Assembly (NCBI GenBank): GCA_031549885.1
Contig: JAVBPD010000019.1
Location: 1 to 25,859, forward strand
DNA: 25,859 nucleotides
Source: WQUF01 sp031549885
GTDB lineage: Bacteria > Bacillota > Clostridia > Clostridiales > Clostridiaceae
Direction of reading: 5' to 3'
A program made the translations under genes and the position numbers. This document shows positions 24,394-25,859 of this stretch, in pieces. Each line of letters begins with the position of its first letter. Within the stretch, counting starts at the first letter, position 1. Below the pieces are notes generated by a model that saw only the letters and a list, made by a program, of their open reading frames with translations, ran no database searches and had not been told where the DNA came from.

Positions 24394-24400
24394 CTAAAAT

Positions 24401-24443
24401 GCATGGGGATTTTTAGGAAACTAAGAATTTCTGTGCTTTTTTT
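24401..24443 (+). terminator. G.U-rich intrinsic terminator after S41 copy 1
   Basis: As RNA, 24401-24416 pairs with 24421-24436 along all 16 positions, five or so of the pairs being G.U, around a GAAA tetraloop, followed by seven T's (24437-24443). Because of the wobble pairs it works only on the + strand and is easy to miss as DNA. Confidence 0.75.
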
Positions 24444-24455
24444 ATATTTTTATTG

Positions 24456-24484
24456 TTGACACTAAAAAAGAAGGATGTTATCTT
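24456..24484 (+). promoter_or_regulatory. Promoter of S41 copy 2
   Basis: TTGACA (24456-24461) is a perfect -35. A 17-bp spacer leads to TATCTT (24479-24484), a 4/6 match preceded by TG-T, an extended -10. It lies just after the terminator of copy 1 and about 28 bases before the ATG of copy 2. Confidence 0.6.
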
Positions 24485-24512
24485 AAGAATTAATGTTGGA
24501 GGGGATGTTTGT

Positions 24513-25787
24513 ATGTTTAAGAAGATTTTTTTGGCTTTATTTATTATTTGTTTTTTTGTTTCTTGCAATAATAATTTAAGTTTAGAACAAAAGTTAGAAA
24601 ATTCTAAAAATGAAATATTAGAAAAGAACAAAGATTTTTTAGGTGGCTTAACTAAAGATCAAATGATAGAAGATTATGAATATATGTGGAAAACATTAAA
24701 AGAGGGCTATCCTTATTTTGGAGTAGCAAAGAGATTGGGAATTGATAATGATAAAATATATAAGGATTATAAAGAAAAGATTGAAAAATGCTCTGGAGAT
24801 GGAGAATTTGTAAATACTATTTTTGAATGTACTAAAAATTATCCCAATATAGGTCATTTAGGTGCTGTTTTGGCTGATTATAATATTTTTAAAAATGCAT
24901 ACAAAGATGATGTAGGTAATATTTGGTATGAAACTCTTAATAATCCTAAATCTTCTGAGTTTTATGAAAAATTCTATAAATTGAATGATGAAATAATAGA
25001 AGCTAAAGGGGAAATTTTACAAGAAAATAATACATATGGGAATAATGAAACAGATGATTTACAAAATGTGAATACAAGGATAATAAAGCAAGATAAAATT
25101 GCTTATATAAAGGTTAATAGTTTTCTCATAAATGATAATACGAAAAAAGATTATGAAACTATTTTGAGTTTTTTTGATGAAGTTAAAAATTACGATAATT
25201 TAATAATAGACATAACACGAAATAGTGGAGGATCAGATTATTACTGGATGTATATGGTATCATTGCTTATTGATAAATATTTATCCTATGATGTATATGG
25301 GTTATTTAATAAAAGTGAAAACAATAATCATTATTTGGATGGTTCTGATTTAATATATAAGTCAAGACCAATTAATGAGCTTCCTGAATTTAAAAATATA
25401 AATAAAGATGATTTAAATAAACTGACATATTTTTATAAAGATACATATGATGTACTTCCAAAATCATCTCCAAATAATAGTTTTAAAGGTAAAATATGGA
25501 CTTTAGTAAATGAAAATGTGTATTCAGCATCTGAAGCTTTTGCATATTTTTGTAAATCAACAAAATTTTCAACATTAGTTGGTACAAATACAGGAGGTGA
25601 TGGTATTACTGGTGGTAGTCCTGTTTATTTAGTACTTCCTAATAGTGGAATGCTTGTAAGATATACTATGATTTATGGGTTAAACCCAGATGGTTCAAAT
25701 AATGAAGAATTTGGTACACCTCCAGATTTCATTTCGCCTAAAGGAGAATCTCCTCTTGATACATGTTTGAAAATTATTGAAAATTAA
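24513..25787 (+). CDS. S41-family peptidase-like lipoprotein, copy 2
   Basis: This 424-residue paralogue of the preceding gene starts at the ATG at 24513, with GGAGGGG about 9 bases upstream and a signal peptide directly after; an in-frame TTG at 24453 lies before the likely promoter -10 and is rejected. The lipobox is FVSC with Cys 18. It shares with copy 1 the blocks YFGVAKRLGID, NIGHL (His 115), LIIDITRNSGG (about 230-240), WTLVNENVYSASEAF (Ser 338 or 340) and NTGGDG, and a nearly identical tail ESPLDTCLKIIE. The middle part (about 155-190) is longer and more Asn-rich than in copy 1, so the copies have diverged most there. Again no dyad lysine is evident. The pair arose by tandem duplication; the substrate is unknown. 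Confidence 0.8.
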   Translation: MFKKIFLALFIICFFVSCNNNLSLEQKLENSKNEILEKNKDFLGGLTKDQMIEDYEYMWKTLKEGYPYFGVAKRLGIDNDKIYKDYKEKIEKCSGDGEFVNTIFECTKNYPNIGHLGAVLADYNIFKNAYKDDVGNIWYETLNNPKSSEFYEKFYKLNDEIIEAKGEILQENNTYGNNETDDLQNVNTRIIKQDKIAYIKVNSFLINDNTKKDYETILSFFDEVKNYDNLIIDITRNSGGSDYYWMYMVSLLIDKYLSYDVYGLFNKSENNNHYLDGSDLIYKSRPINELPEFKNINKDDLNKLTYFYKDTYDVLPKSSPNNSFKGKIWTLVNENVYSASEAFAYFCKSTKFSTLVGTNTGGDGITGGSPVYLVLPNSGMLVRYTMIYGLNPDGSNNEEFGTPPDFISPKGESPLDTCLKIIEN

Positions 25788-25853
25788 CGTATTTTTAATA
25801 AAAATATTCTTAAATGATTTTTTAGATCATATAGATTAATAAAGAATTATTTT

Positions 25854-25858
25854 AGGAG
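25854..25858 (+). promoter_or_regulatory. Possible ribosome binding site of a gene beyond the window
   Basis: AGGAG occurs in the final bases, preceded by AT-rich sequence without a convincing terminator after S41 copy 2. A start codon would be expected within about 10 bases past the window end. Confidence 0.3.
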
Positions 25859-25859
25859 T

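Noticed and set aside
24453..24512. Longer N-terminus (TTG at 24453) for S41 copy 2
   Set aside because: It would place 20 charged residues before a clear lipoprotein signal peptide, and it starts upstream of the likely promoter -10; the ATG at 24513 has a strong ribosome site.
25788..25859. Terminator after S41 copy 2
   Set aside because: Only weak AT hairpins (for example ATGAT with ATCAT around a T-rich loop) are present, without a following T-run.

Overview
The window is AT-rich DNA with A/T-ending codons, strong GGAGG-type ribosome sites and sigma-A-like promoters (TTGACA-17-TATAAT). Together with a GTP-type PEP carboxykinase and clostridial-looking lipoproteins, this points to a Clostridium-like Firmicute. 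No rRNA, tRNA, CRISPR array or insertion sequence was seen.

Region 1 (1-11640) is the 3' part of a type 1 BREX phage-defence locus on the + strand: the C-terminal two thirds of brxC, then pglX (adenine-specific DNA methyltransferase) and pglZ (alkaline-phosphatase-fold protein). Two insertions interrupt it. Between brxC and pglX lies a two-gene module on the opposite strand, with its own consensus promoter and terminator: a DUF5986-like protein followed by an XRE-HTH/ImmA-type metallopeptidase. Between pglX and pglZ lies a decayed PIN-domain (VapC-like) toxin gene overlapping an apparently intact small antitoxin-like gene, closed by a hairpin. brxL, usually after pglZ, is not there: a terminator follows pglZ directly.

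Region 2 (11641-20533) is a peptide-use region. A five-gene Opp/Dpp-type ABC importer operon on the - strand (permease, permease, ATPase, ATPase, lipoprotein binding protein) is divergent from a + strand pair encoding an M28-like aminopeptidase and an M24 Xaa-Pro-type aminopeptidase. The layout suggests that peptides are imported and then trimmed in the cytoplasm.

Region 3 (20534-25859) holds pckG on the - strand, convergent with the M24 gene across a strong shared terminator. It is followed on the + strand by a GNAT acetyltransferase and two tandem paralogous S41-family lipoprotein peptidases, separated by a G.U-rich terminator and a new promoter. A ribosome-site-like AGGAG at the last bases suggests another gene begins just beyond the window.

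The most interesting part is the BREX locus: the embedded XRE-ImmA/DUF5986 module, the base-composition break inside pglX at the end of its target-recognition region, and the PIN toxin remnant fused to the end of pglX. Family names are from memory of motifs; no database search was run.
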